From the NCBI GenBank assembly GCA_031772625.1, contig CM062815.1, positions 117,560,989-117,624,988 on the forward strand: DNA of 64,000 nucleotides, read 5' to 3'. This DNA is from Pinus tabuliformis. Its lineage: Eukaryota; Streptophyta; Pinopsida; Pinales; Pinaceae. The position numbers and the translations under genes are program-made. Position 1 is the first letter of the stretch. Each line of letters opens with the position of its first letter. The notes below the pieces were generated by a model. That model was not told the DNA's origin and searched no databases. It was given only the letters and a program-made list of their open reading frames with translations. This document shows positions 1 to 11,382 of the stretch, piece by piece.

Positions 1-1224
1 GGAAACTAGGTTATGGGTGTGGACATGAGAATCAAACTTATATAGGTTGGGTAGAAAGACTCAGAATTTTTTGCTGCTGGATGGCTTATCATGCGGTTAG
101 GTGGCCAACAGACTTGGTTTCCCACTGGGCAAGTTGAGGCCACCTAACATGTTTTATGTGGTATCGATTTGCTTACTATTAATGAAAAAGAAGGATCTAC
201 AAAGATTAAAAAATATATATATAATATAAGATTATACTAATATATATTATATAATAATTTTTGGTTAATATAACTTAATAAATATCCCCAATGGGGGTGT
301 GCATTGAAATACGAAGCGAGGGAGATGGTTGGGTAGCTAGTGCGGTGCAACCTCCAGTTGGTATTGATGGAAAACATGACGCATGGTAACGATAAGTGGG
401 ACAGCCAAGCCAAGTGGCATGGGTGAACTAGAAGCCTTGAACCAGAAGCCTCAAGAAGGTGGTGAAGTCTTATATAAACCGTTGTTGCAAAGTCTTCACC
501 TATTTTTGGACGTTGGTTATGGGAGTGGGGAGTAGATGGATTGGTGTAGCAGAGTGTGCACAGGTAGTCTCCATGTGCATGTCTACTAGTGTTGGCCCAA
601 ACATAGTGCATAGAATAGATGGAGTGCGATAATTGGTTTCAAAGGTTAATTTTTGAGTCAGAGTGAGAACGGTTTGGGATTTGGTGGAAAGGGACAATGA
701 ATGTGGTTCAGTGACCATCATCATTGAAGTCTACATACAACTGAATTTGCTTGGTCTAGAAGTGTCTTGGGGTTACGGAGTTCAATTTATGGTTAGCATT
801 TTTCACTATATTTCCTTTTCTTGGTGTTGGTCTATAGTCACTCTGCAGAGTTGAATCCCATAAGCCTTTAACTGGTGTGGATTTGTGGTCACTCTAACAT
901 AGAGGGCGAGAGTTTGGCGACATCAGAGATGGAATGCTAAGATCATTGTGGTCTTAGTGTGCCCAGTTGATTGTGCTTTTTAGGAGAATTAGTTGGAGGA
1001 GGCCCAAATTTTGGCGGCGAGGCTTGTTGGCATCCTGTGTGTTTGTGAAGATGGTGTGGCCCCTCCTTTGGAGAGAGTACGGGGTTTGAGTGGGTTGGAA
1101 GCAATGAGCTGGAATCAAGTTGTCTTCATGTTGAGGCAAAGGGGAATGGCTCAGTGAGGAGCAGGCCACTGTGGGTAGCTTGGGGACCGGGTAGCGCAAT
1201 CGTAGGAACGAGGAGGGCAGAATT
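1..1224. other. Flank without a recognisable gene
   Basis: I see no coding region or RNA gene here. An AT-rich patch lies at about 205-275. A TATATAAA box at 471-478 (+) could drive transcription towards the weak reading frame at 1225, but nothing else supports a promoter. Confidence 0.4.
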
Positions 1225-1835
1225 ATGGAAGGAGAGGTTGCCCAGGGGATATCCTCATCGCCTGGAAGTGTGGTGCAACCTCCAAAACTACAGTTAATTT
1301 CTGAACAATTGTGTGACATCCATGCAAGCTTGGACATCCTCTGGGAACAAAGGTATGACGATAGGAATGAGGTAATTACTTATATAAATTATTTGTATTT
1401 TTCTCAAGGGGAAATATTGGACTGCATAACTTCAGTCCATCGTAGCCAGCGTAGGTATGATGAACACCTGGATGAAATCGAAGCCCAGATAGCTCATAAT
1501 TATTTTCATGGCCACGAGGGGCACAGTCTGCTTGCAACCCCTAGAAATGATTAGATTAAAAATCCTCCAATGTATTATTGTTGTTGTTGGTAGTTTTTAT
1601 GTTTTGGTTGTTTTTTGGGCATTAATGTTAGTATATCTTTTGGTTTTTTGTAAAGATTGTCTCTTTATTTCTAAATGTTGGGCTACTCCCTCAACCAAAA
1701 AATGTAGTTGGAGTGAGGTCGGGAGAGAAAAGAAAACTTTGCTCATATGTAATCAATTTTTGATGAAATAATAGAAGCACCTTGACTAACAAAAAAAAAT
1801 TATAACATAACAGATAATATAATCTTATATTATAT
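222..1835. repeat. Possible TIR-bounded unit (inverted AT-rich ends)
   Basis: The left end, about 222-272, contains ATATAATATAAGATTATA followed by a TTATAATAATTTTTGGTTA stretch. The reverse complement of about 1785-1835 reads AATATAATATAAGATTATA, then TTATAATTTTTTTTTGTTA. The two blocks are inverted and about 1.6 kb apart, as expected for a small non-autonomous DNA transposon with TIRs. The sequence is very AT-rich, so chance similarity is a serious alternative. I see no clear target-site duplication. Confidence 0.22.
1225..1554 (+). CDS. Hypothetical 109-aa reading frame
   Basis: I do not recognise this protein. It begins ATG and runs 109 codons. The middle and C-terminal part (about residues 25-95) looks helical and charged, with several Gln, Glu, Arg and His residues, and could form a coiled coil. 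There is no signal peptide or membrane segment. It lies between the two inverted AT-rich blocks at 222-272 and 1785-1835, about 750 bp downstream of a TATA-like box, and could be a leftover of a transposon-borne gene. It may equally be a chance open frame. An overlapping frame starting at 1508 is hydrophobic and looks like a shadow. Confidence 0.2.
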   Translation: MEGEVAQGISSSPGSVVQPPKLQLISEQLCDIHASLDILWEQRYDDRNEVITYINYLYFSQGEILDCITSVHRSQRRYDEHLDEIEAQIAHNYFHGHEGHSLLATPRND

Positions 1836-2479
1836 TAAACATAATATTATAATATTCAACATAATATTATAATGTTTAAAAATAAAATATTATATAATAT
1901 ATAATATAATACTATATAATATTATGTAATAAAATATAGAGAAACGGAAAATAAGGATTTTGCTAGAGATAAAAGAAGTTGGATTTATAAAGAAATTAAA
2001 TCTCAAAATATATTAAAAAAAAAAGATACCAAAAATTATAGAATTTTTTACTAAATTAAATGGGTAAAATCATATGTAATATTTTAACTCTAGTGTATAT
2101 TACTTCAATATTTCGAGTATTCTAACTGATAGATGGAATGACCCTTTTCGGGGCATTTTTTCTAGTTATGTTTAACCAAAATCCAATAGATATTTTAAAA
2201 AACTTCAAGTTTAAGTTGTTTAATCTACAAAATTAGAGTGCCTGGGGGGTTTTTAAGGGTGTTTAAACCATTTATACATTAAAAATATATATTTTAAAGA
2301 ACAAAATATCACAATCTTGTTTGAATATTTTGTTATTTTACTGCAATATATACATTAATTTCAGCGCGGATATTAATTTCTAATCCTATTTGATTGATAT
2401 ACTTGATGCATTGATCTCAATGTAGATTTTGATTTCTAATCCTATTTGATTGATTTCACTTGATATTTTGATCTCAGTG
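1836..2479. other. AT-rich spacer
   Basis: From 1836 to about 1960 the sequence is nearly pure A/T, built of repeated ATAATATTATA words with self-complementary runs. The rest is AT-rich with no coding signal. Confidence 0.4.
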
Positions 2480-3166
2480 TAAACATTGATTTCTAATTGT
2501 TTACACTAGATGCATTGATTTCATTGTAGATGTTAATTCTTGATTTGATGTAAATAGATGGATGATGTGCATTGCTTTTAGAGTAATGATATTTATTGCA
2601 TGCATTAATTTCAGAGTGTGTATAAAGTAAGTATTGATGATGTTGATTGATTTTTGTGTTATAATAGTTGTCAACCTAGATCCATATTAAATAGAAATTA
2701 ACAACAAAGAGCCCAAATACATCTTAATCATCATCCTAGATCTACCTTAAATAGAAATGAACAATAATGAACAAGTCAATAGAGAAAGGAAAAATAAATG
2801 ACAACTAAGGATGTATTGATTTTAGTGTAGATGTTGATTTCTAATTCTATTTGATTATTTGCACTAGATGCACTGATTTCAACGTAGATGTTAATTTTTT
2901 ATTTGACGAAATAGACAGATGATGTGCATTGTTTTCAATGTAGTTAGATTAATAGTGTCCATTAATTTTAATGTATGCATAAAGTAATTATTTTCAATGT
3001 GCATTTATTTCTTTGTTATAATATCATCACCCTAGATCCATATTAAACATAAATGAACAACAAATAATGCATATTCATCTTAATCGTTATCTTATATACA
3101 TTTTAAAAGAAATGCATAATAAAGATCAAGTTGATACAAAAAGGCACAAGAAATGATAATTGAGGA
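2480..3166 (+). repeat. Degenerate tandem duplication, about 340-bp unit
   Basis: Copy 1 (about 2490-2818) and copy 2 (about 2830-3166) share a series of words in the same order: TTGATTTCTAATT, CACTAGATGCA, GTAGATGTTAATT, AGATGATGTGCATTG, then CCTAGATCCATATTAAA and AATGACAA. They differ by many substitutions and small indels. A shorter related block (GATTTCTAATCCTATTTGATTGAT) already occurs twice at about 2374-2465, so a smaller repeat preceded the larger one. No coding capacity. Confidence 0.6.
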
Positions 3167-3735
3167 GTGTTAACAACAAAGGGAGAAGAAAAGAGAAGAT
3201 CAATAAAGATAATCACAACAAATGACAATTGGACAAAAACAAGAATAGGTGAAAGAAAAAATTGAACGAAAAAGTTCAGCAAAGACAATATCAAAGAACA
3301 TATCAACAAAAACGAGAACAACAAATGGAACTAAAGGTTGTTAGGAGAAAAAAAATACAAATTAATAACAAATAGGAAATCAACAAAAAAAATCAAGGAC
3401 ATTACAACCGAAGAGCATAAAAATAGATGAAATGAAAAGTTTAATAACAAAGAGCATATATACAAAGAAAAAAGGATTCAAATAGCTCAAGTATAGCACA
3501 AGATGCAGGAAAAAATCCTATGAGAAAATATGTTTAAAATATATCTATGCCCAACCTCAACTAGTAGTTCTGGTTTATATGAATATTGCACATCAAAAAT
3601 TCATTGTGTCCAGAGGCACTCTACAACCCAGTATGGGGGAGATGTGTAGGTGTAATTCAATGTAATGTAGGTATGTCAACATTTTTTAAATGTCATCCAA
3701 CACCTACAAGTCCCACCTATCATTTGAACAAGCAT
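3167..3735. other. Purine-rich spacer
   Basis: The + strand is strongly A/G-rich between about 3170 and 3510, with many GAACAACAAA and AAAGAAAA words. This is probably low-complexity extension of the adjacent duplication. No gene seen. Confidence 0.4.
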
Positions 3736-3736
3736 C

Positions 3737-3755
3737 CTCTCTCTCTCTCTCTCTT

Positions 3756-3803
<48 letters not shown>

Positions 3804-3805
3804 TG

Positions 3806-3871
<66 letters not shown>

Positions 3872-3950
3872 TATATACATATACATATATATATACATAT
3901 ACATATACATATACATATATATATACATATACATATACATATATATATAC

Positions 3951-4028
<78 letters not shown>

Positions 4029-4051
4029 AGAGAGAGAGAGAGAGAGAGAGA
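3737..4051. repeat. Compound microsatellite (CT)n-(TA)n-(GTAT)n-(TA)n/(CATA)n-(GA)n
   Basis: A (CT)9 run at 3737-3754 leads into TA repeats, then a GTAT tetranucleotide array at about 3777-3811. A long AT tract interrupted by CATA units follows to 4026, then (GA)12 at 4028-4051. The two ends (CT and GA) are reverse complements and the middle is self-complementary, so the whole 315 bp is close to one giant palindrome. Open frames in the array (Tyr-Ile repeats) are artefacts. Confidence 0.95.
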
Positions 4052-4588
4052 TCATCAGAATAGGTTAAACACAAATACATGTTGTGAACGGATCCTCGAG
4101 CAACAATGATTCTTTGTGGTTACTTCGACGTGAATATTCAAACTGTAAATCACTCCTTCCATCTTGCTTTATCAAATTTTAAAATATACACAACTAAGTG
4201 TTAGCTTCTCCACTTATTGTCCTTGCCATTTTTGTGTTTCAAATTCATCACATATATTTTTGGATATCAAATTTTGTAATCGTTGCATATATAATATGCT
4301 TGGATCACTGAATTTTGGATTGGGCCTTTGAATCACTATGATGAGTAATTACAATGTCAAGGCTCTTGATTGCAACAATACATCGAATATATTGGATCCA
4401 TTGTTACAACTAGAATTAATACATTTTTGGCTTTCTTCATGTAGCATGCATTGAATGAAAAACACAAGAACCTTCTCCTTGTCGCATGCCACATCATGGT
4501 CCACTTGTTTAATAAATTAAGAAAACGTAAAACGTAACCATAGTCAACTTTCTTTAATTTCTTATGCAATATAATTAAACACACATAT
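4052..4588. other. Spacer between microsatellite and element A
   Basis: No gene recognised. A 75-codon open frame on the - strand (4357-4584) has no recognisable domain. Confidence 0.4.
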
Positions 4589-5470
4589 TATTAATTTGGT
4601 AGCTCAAGAAAAAATTCCCTCCTTTGGAAAACATTCCTATTAGGAAATAATCCTCCTAGCCCTTGGAAGAATTTAATTTGGTTAAGGAAAAATGTATTTT
4701 TAAGGTAAAAACCCACACGTGCACAAAAGTATCGGGCAACTTCAAATAGAAATTGGGCACCCCTTGGAAGCATATAAATAGAAGACAAGTCATCCTCATT
4801 TAAACACATCACTCACACATTCATTCTTCTTATTTTGGAGGTTCAATCTCTCTCTTCTTCGGATTGGATGGTACAGGTTTAAAATTGGTCCGAGCTCACA
4901 CGTGCAAGGAAAAGAAATTAAGATGGAGTCACAGGGTTGGATTGAGGAAAATTCGGCTACAATCGCTAGGATGATAGGGTGCTCCCTACGGATGGAGGGC
5001 TATAACTACACTTATTGACACTAGGTACCTGCAGTTGTGACCTAGAATATTGTTGACTGTTTACCACAAACTTGGATCAGTTTTGGAGACTTTTACTTTG
5101 ATCAAATTTATCTATTGGTCTCTTCTCTTGGATATTGTCTAGTTGGTTTTGTTGGATAGTTAAAGGATTGACCTTGACTCTTGATTGGTGAATTGGATCA
5201 TTGTAATATATTTGTTGAACATTTTATGACAATCTAATAAGAAGAATAATTTGAAAATGTTTTCCTCCTTGTGGGGTTTTTCCCTGGTCTTTGACCAAAT
5301 TTGGTGTCTTTCTTTTTATTTCTCTTGATTTCTATTATACATTGCATTTACTATTGTATTTACAATTGTTATTAATCATTTTAAGATTAAATTGTTTTGA
5401 AAGATTTCTAATTGAAGATAATATTTGCGCTAAAGTTATTGTAACATCATAGAACAGTGGAAAATTAACA
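4589..5470 (+). repeat. Element A 5' LTR
   Basis: 882 bp, aligning along its whole length with 29143-30031. It starts TATTAATTTGGTAGCTC (3' copy TGTTAATTTAGTAGCTC) and ends GGAAAATTAACA. Many substitutions separate the copies (roughly 80-85% identity by eye). It contains a TATA box at 4773-4780. Confidence 0.85.
4773..4780 (+). promoter_or_regulatory. Element A LTR TATA box
   Basis: TATAAATA lies about 185 bp into the LTR. The same box is conserved in the 3' LTR at 29328-29335, followed in both by GACACATCACTCACACATTC-like sequence where transcription would start. Confidence 0.6.
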
Positions 5471-5484
5471 TTGAATCAGAGCCA
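5471..5484 (+). other. Element A primer-binding site
   Basis: TTGAATCAGAGCC directly follows the 5' LTR end. It resembles TGGTATCAGAGC, the complement of plant initiator-Met tRNA used by most copia elements, with two mismatches. Confidence 0.75.
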
Positions 5485-5567
5485 AGGTGAGGACAAGCCC
5501 AAGGAGACAAGAGACAAGAGAAATCATTCTTGAAAGAAGTTGAAGGAGACTATTTGATTTGGTCAAG

Positions 5568-6497
5568 ATGTCTACCTCTTAATTCAAGGATTATGAGAAG
5601 TTAGGTTACTCATCAAACGTGGCAGCTTGGAATATTAGGTTGGAAGTAGTCTTGGATGAAAATGATGTTTTGGAATATGTCGAAGGAAAGGTTCTTGTAC
5701 TTATAGAAAATGTTACTGCTGCTGCCAAATCAAAGTACAAGAAATATGAGCTCAAAGCCAAGAAAATTCCCACTGATGGTTTTTAATATCATTTACTTGT
5801 TTATGTTGGTAGCTTGAAGAATTCTAAGGATATTTATGACAAGTTGTTCGGGATGTATGAAGTCAACAACTTGAATCACATCCTCTCCTTGAAAATCAAC
5901 TCAAAGAGAAAAATATGAATAAAGGGGAATTCGTGAAATCCTATATCATGAGAGTATCCCACCTAAGGGATCAAATATTTGCTGGAGAACAAATATTTGA
6001 CAAGGAGTTGGTGGTGGTGACTCTTCAAGGTCTTCCTCCTATTTTGGAAAACTTCATTACTACTCTAAGCAACAATAATGTTCTTCCGACATTTGATGAG
6101 ATCGTTGGTAAATGCACTCAAGAGGAGGCCAAGATGATTTCCAGAAGAAGGATTCAAAAGCATGAAGAAGGATATCCTTCTACATTCTTTTCTCAACAAA
6201 AGAAAAGGAAAGGAAGAGGAATACCATTTGGTTCAAGAAGCTTTCCCTCTAAATCAAAGGACTCCAAGAGAACAGGAAGTATAATTGAACGTTTTAGTTG
6301 CCATAATCATGGTCATTATGCTCGAGAATGCCTAGAAAATAAAATTGATTCAAGATCCAACTATAACAAAATCAAGGCATCAACAACAAGTTAAATCACT
6401 GAAGAAGAGGAGATGATCGAAGAAGAAGAGATGATAGAAGAAGAAGGGTTGATATAAGAATACGAGATACTCTATATGATCAATAAGAATACCATCA
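5568..6497 (+). pseudogene. Element A gag (broken), UBN2-type capsid and zinc knuckle
   Basis: The frame opens with ATG at 5568 but meets a stop within five codons, and further stops or shifts occur near 5785 and 5915. The longest intact piece is 5915-6394 (159 codons). The region reads as a copia gag: N-terminal capsid, a UBN2-like segment with a VVTLQGLPP motif, a basic stretch, and a CCHC knuckle that has lost residues and has His where the second Cys should be. After 6394 comes an acidic Glu-rich spacer, then element B inserts after 6497. The pol of the same element resumes at 12229. Product would be a virus-like-particle protein, now non-functional. Confidence 0.8.
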
Positions 6498-6866
6498 TGT
6501 TGTGTGTGTGTTATATTATTTCCATGACAAGCCCCACGAACGAACCTAACTATGGTTTTGTGCATGGGTTTTGAGCATGGTATTGGGCATGATGGTTTTT
6601 GGCCCATGGTATCTTGTAGATCTGGTCAAGGGGACTACATTTATGTTCTAATCCAAGGTTAATGGATTGGGGTTTATGAATTATTTGGCATGTATATATA
6701 TATGTTGTAACATTGAAATGAATATAATGAAAAATAAATCTGGTAGTCCCGGTTTTGGGATCTAGGGGAAATCTCTGTGTATTTGTTTTGTGTTTCTCAC
6801 CAGTGTATATTTTCTCTTTTTAAGAATTCGTTTGAAGGTAATTTTTGTACATGTTTAAAACCTACA
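6498..6866 (+). repeat. Element B 5' LTR (internally deleted)
   Basis: 369 bp against 699 bp in the 3' copy once S1 is subtracted. The missing DNA is mainly one block of about 260 bp directly after TGTTGTGTG, plus about 70 bp after GCCCCAC. In the 3' LTR the first block lies between short GTG-containing repeats, suggesting deletion by slippage or illegitimate recombination. The deletion removes much of U3. Confidence 0.88.
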
Positions 6867-6867
6867 T

Positions 6868-6880
6868 TGGTTTCAGAGTA
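6868..6880 (+). other. Element B primer-binding site
   Basis: TGGTTTCAGAGTA, two bases after the 5' LTR, matches the iMet-type TGGTATCAGAGC with two changes. Confidence 0.75.
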
Positions 6881-6987
6881 GTTTTAGTTTCAAGGGGACA
6901 CCTTTGCTGTTGAGGGGTTTTGCTCGGGCTTGTGGTAGACCCTGTTTAGTGGGAGATATGTGGGATCAATTCTTGTAGAGAAAGAAG

Positions 6988-7814
6988 ATGGAGAGAAGTG
7001 AAAATATAGAGATCAAGAAATTTAATGGTTAGAATTTTGAGTTGTGGAAACTTAAGATGGAGGATCTGTTGGTGGATAAATATGAGTTGATCGTAGTAGA
7101 TTTGGGTACTAAACCAAAAGAGATGTCAGATGAAGACTGGACAAAGTTGGATCAGAAAGAAAAGAGCACAATACGATTGTGTATCTCAGATTGAGTATTG
7201 TTGAATGTATCAGGGGAAGCTATGGTGAAGGATTTGTGGGACAAGCTAGGGACTTTGTACCAATCTATGTCTCTAGTGAACAAATTGTTCCTATGGAAAA
7301 AGTTTTATAACCTGAGGATGAAGGATGGAGACTCAGTGACAGAACATTTGAATGCCTTTAATATTATGGTAAGCTAGTGTTATTTGTTCATATTAAAATT
7401 TTAGATGAAAATAAGTGCATTAGTTTGTTTTGTTCTCTACCAGATTTGTGGGATAGTTTGGTTGTTGTAATAGCTAGCAATACAATTACCTTGAAGTTTG
7501 ATGAAATAGTATCATCCTTGTTGTCGAAGGAGATGAGACAGAAAAATATAGAGGGAAAAAATTGAGATGCCTTATATGTACGAGGACGGTCCTAGAACAT
7601 AAATAAAATAAGTCCTCGAGTGGGAGATCTAAATCTCCAGGAAAACCTATAAAGGTGTCATTGAAATGCAGAAAGGAAGGGCACTTCAAAAAGGATTGTA
7701 AATCTAAAGCTCCTAAGAAAGGAAAGGGATCTGATGATGATCCTTCTGCAGAGGAAAAAACCACCTTAGATGAACGTGGGGATGTGTACTTGGCTTCTTC
7801 TTCAGGTACACATG
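6988..7814 (+). pseudogene. Element B gag (broken)
   Basis: The frame opens at ATG 6988. It encodes a UBN2-type copia capsid (Phe-Asn-Gly start motif, then the LWDKLGTLYQS and KLFLWKKFYNLRMKDG-type helices). An in-frame TAG lies about 15 codons in, another stop is near 7190, and frame changes follow around 7376. A CCHC knuckle is at about 7664-7702 (Cys-Arg-Lys-Glu-Gly-His...Cys; the first Cys of the pair is replaced by Leu). It precedes pol with no separate promoter, as in one-polyprotein copia elements. Confidence 0.8.
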
Positions 7815-10800
7815 TAGATCATGAGGCATGGTTGATTAACTCGGGTGCATCCTTTCACTTCACTCCCCATAGGGAGTGGTTCTTTGAGTATGAGAAATAT
7901 GATGGTGGTGATGTCTTCTTAGGGGATGACAAGAAGTCTAGACTAGTCGGTCGTGGAAAAGTCAAGCTGAAGTTGTAAGGTGGAAGGATGCATTGGCTAG
8001 AAATCTAATTTCTGTAAGAAAGATGGATGATGTAGGTGTAAAAATTGTGTTCAAGAAAGATACCTGCAAGATGTTTTGGGGAGCACTGGTATTGATGCAG
8101 GGATTTTGGATTGGAACTCTGTACAAGCTTTTGGGTAGTATTGTTATTGATGGGTGCAACAATTTTGTGGTTCCTAAAACAGGAGCAAAAAATCTATTGG
8201 TCTCTATAGAAAAGACCATGTTATGGCATCAAAGGCTTGGACATATAAGAGAGAAGGGCCTTCGGATACTTCATGCTAATGGTATGGTAGAAGGTATGTC
8301 TAATTTCTCTCTCGATTTCAATTTCTATGAACATTGTGTATATGGGAAGGAGAATCATGTGAGTTTCCCCTCTGGTGTTAAGAGGGCAAAAGGGATATTA
8401 GAGCTTGTGCATAGTGATGTGTTTGGACCTGTTTCAGTCCTATCACTGGGTAAGTTTGTGTACTATGTATCATTTATAAATGACTTATCAAGGAATACAT
8501 GGATATATTTCCTCACGAAGAAATTTGAAGTCTTTTACAGGTTTAAATAATTTAAGGCTTTGGTGGAAAACCAGACAGAGAAGAAGATAAAGGTGTTGAG
8601 GACAGATAATGGTGGAGAGTTATGCAAGAAGGAATTTGAAGAGCTATGTAAGAAGTGTGGTATAGCATGGTAGAATACTACTCCATACACACCTCAACAA
8701 AATGGAGTTGCAAAAAAATGAATAAGACGTTGATGGAAAAGGCAAGAAGCATGCTCAGTGATGTCAGGTTAGGACAAGAATTCTGGGCAGAGGTGATGGA
8801 GACTGCATGTTACTTGTTTAATAGATCACCTTCATCAGTGTTGGAGGATAAGGCTCCACATGAGGTATGGACTAGTAAGAAACCATCTCTTTCACATCTT
8901 AGGGTATTTGGTTGTGATGCATATGTACATGTTCCAAAGGAGAAAAGAACCAAGTTGGATAGTAAATCTGAAAGGTGCATCTTTATTGGGTATAAGGATG
9001 GTTTAAAAGGTTATAAGCTTTGGAACCCAGAAACAAGGAAGGTTGTGTACATCCACAATGTGGTGTTTAGAGAGGTGAAATATGTTATTGAACATGATGT
9101 CCTATCAAAGGAATTTGAGAAGATAGAGTTTGAGCTAAAGGAGGAAGAATCAAACTCTATAGAAGAAGAGGAATCAGAATATGAAGAGCCACAAACTCCA
9201 ACTATAAGAAGATCAGTTCAAGAAAGAAGGTAGCCAAAAAGGTATAGTCCATCTTATTTTTGTTCAAATTTTTCTTTATCTATTACTGATAATGATCCCA
9301 GAACTGTCAGGGAAGCAGTAGATTTAGAGGATGGAAAACTCTGGAAAGAGGCCATGGTTGATGAAATGGCATCTTTGGACAAAAATGAGGCTTGGGATCT
9401 GCTGGAGTTGTCAGCAGGAAGGAAACCCATTGGATGAAAATAGTTGTTTAATAAGAAGATGAATGCATAAGGAAAGGTGGAGAAATACAAAGCTCGGTTG
9501 GTAACAAAATGTTATTCCCAGGTGTCGGGAATTGATTTTGGTGATATCTTTTCTCCTGTTGCCAAGGTAGATTCTATTAGATTAATTTTATCCGTTGTTT
9601 TTTCTTTTGATTTTGAGGTAGAACGAATGGATGTGAAGACAATGTTTCTTCACGAGGATCTAGAAGAAGATATCTACATGAAGCAACCTGAAGGCTTTGT
9701 GGTGAAGGGTAAGAAAGAACTAGTACGCAGGTTAAAAAAGTGTTTGTATGGATTAAAACAGTCACCAAGGATGTCATATTAGAAATTTGATACATATATA
9801 CGAGGAATTGGATTCACCAGAAGCAAAGCAGATTACTCTGTGTATTTTAAATTAATTGGCGATTGTGTTATTTATCCGGTCTCGTATGTGGATGATATGT
9901 TGTTGATTGGAAATTACAAAGAAATTATCCAAGATTTGAAGACCCAATTGTCCTCCAAATTCGACATGAAGGATCTTGGTGCTACAAACTATATTTTCAG
10001 CATGGAAATTAAACGAGGTCAGGCAAAAAGGAAGCTTCGATTAAACCAAAGTAAGTATGTCGAGACAATACTATAGAGGTTAAATATGCAGGATAGTACA
10101 TCAGTGAAGATTCTTATTCCTGTAGGTGTAAAGTTTCTGTTGAATAGTGTCCCAAGACACAAGAAGAGGAAGAGGACATGTCCTGTGTTCCATATGAAAG
10201 TGCAGTCTGTAGCCTAATGTATGCAATGGTCTTTATTAGACCATACATTGCACATGTAGTGGGAGTATTGAACAGGTTTATGTCAAACCCAAGGAAGGAG
10301 AATCGGACAACAGTGAAGTGGGTTTTCAAGTATTTATGTGGCACTAGTGATTATGGTTTGTGCTACCAAGGAAGACCAGGATTGGATAGATTTTTGGACA
10401 TCCATGGATTTTTTTATGCATACTGGGCTGGAGATATGGATCAGAGAAGATCTACAAGTGGGTATGTGTTTAACCTATTTGGAGGTGAAGTCAATTGGAT
10501 GAGCAAGAGACAGTGTGTATTGGCACTTTAAAATACAGAGGCAGAATACATGGTAGCCACTCATGCAAGCAAGGAAGCAGTTTAGTTGCAGATATTGTGT
10601 TCAAGTATGGGGTTGTTACAACGAGCTATAAGGATATACTGTGACAGCAAAAGTACAATTTTCTTGGAAAAGAACCCTGCTTATCATTCAAAGACAAAGA
10701 ACTTTGATGTTTAGTATCACTTTGTGAGGGATATGGTTGAGGACAAAAAGGTGTTGTTGGTAAAGGTGGACACTTTGAAGAATACTGCAAATGCATTAAC

Positions 10801-10831
10801 AAAGTTTGTGAGAATTGAGAAGTTTTCTTAG
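7815..10831 (+). pseudogene. Element B pol (broken): protease, integrase, RT, RNase H
   Basis: Domains come in copia order. The protease (about 7828-7990) has WLINSGASFHF, with Asn in place of the catalytic Asp. GAG-pre-integrase is at about 8220. The integrase core (about 8400-8760) keeps RTDNGGE, but the third acidic residue is lost where a frameshift and stop interrupt NGVAER. RT (9477-10076) keeps MDVKT and the catalytic YVDD (about 9885). RNase H (about 10400-10800) keeps TEAEYM and YCDSKS, but the first Asp (YADWAGD) is Tyr. The frame ends with TAG at 10829-10831. At least six stops or frameshifts break it. Confidence 0.85.
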
Positions 10832-10896
10832 TGTAGAGAAAAAATTAGCATTACAGGGATGGACCAATGACTAAGCTCTATTGTGACCCCCTGTGC

Positions 10897-10920
10897 GGAA
10901 AGAAAAAAAAAAGTGGGATA
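10897..10920 (+). other. Element B polypurine tract
   Basis: GGAAAGAAAAAAAAAAGTGGGATA lies directly before the 3' LTR start at 10922, where plus-strand DNA synthesis would be primed. Confidence 0.7.
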
Positions 10921-11382
10921 CTGTTGTGTGAAGTGGGACAACAACTTCCTAGACAAGCCTTGGCCAATTATTAATAAATTTCTTGCTTGCCCAAGTCCCT
11001 TTTTCCTTGGGACTTATCCCCTATTAATTAGGAAAATTCCTCAATTGGAATCACGCAATCCATCATAGGGCTTCCTCTTACTACATGCACCACTTGTCCA
11101 ATTTGGATGATTATACACCTGATAGTACACTTCCCTTGAACTCTAATCTCAACTGGGTAACACTCAGATCTCACATGCATTTTTGGGTGTGCGTTATATT
11201 CTTTACACAACTAGCCCCACATGTTGGACCCCCTTCGTTGTGTCGGGCACACTACCTCAGGAATTTTTTTTTGGACCTATATTAGGTTGGCAGAGCTACT
11301 TATGGTTTTGTGCATGGGTTTTGCACATGGTTTTGGGCATGATGGTTTTATGCTCATGGTATCTTGTATATCCAGTCAAGGG

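Noticed and set aside
954..1337. 127-codon - strand open frame
   Set aside because: No domain and overlapped by the equally weak + frame at 1225; composition looks like chance.
3586..4109. Several overlapping open frames of Tyr-Ile or Thr-Tyr repeats on both strands
   Set aside because: They are readings of the TA/GTAT microsatellite, which lacks stop codons; not proteins.
5915..6394. Zinc-knuckle protein as a possible host RNA-binding gene
   Set aside because: Context (LTR, PBS upstream, UBN2 capsid, pol of the same element downstream) shows it is a copia gag fragment.
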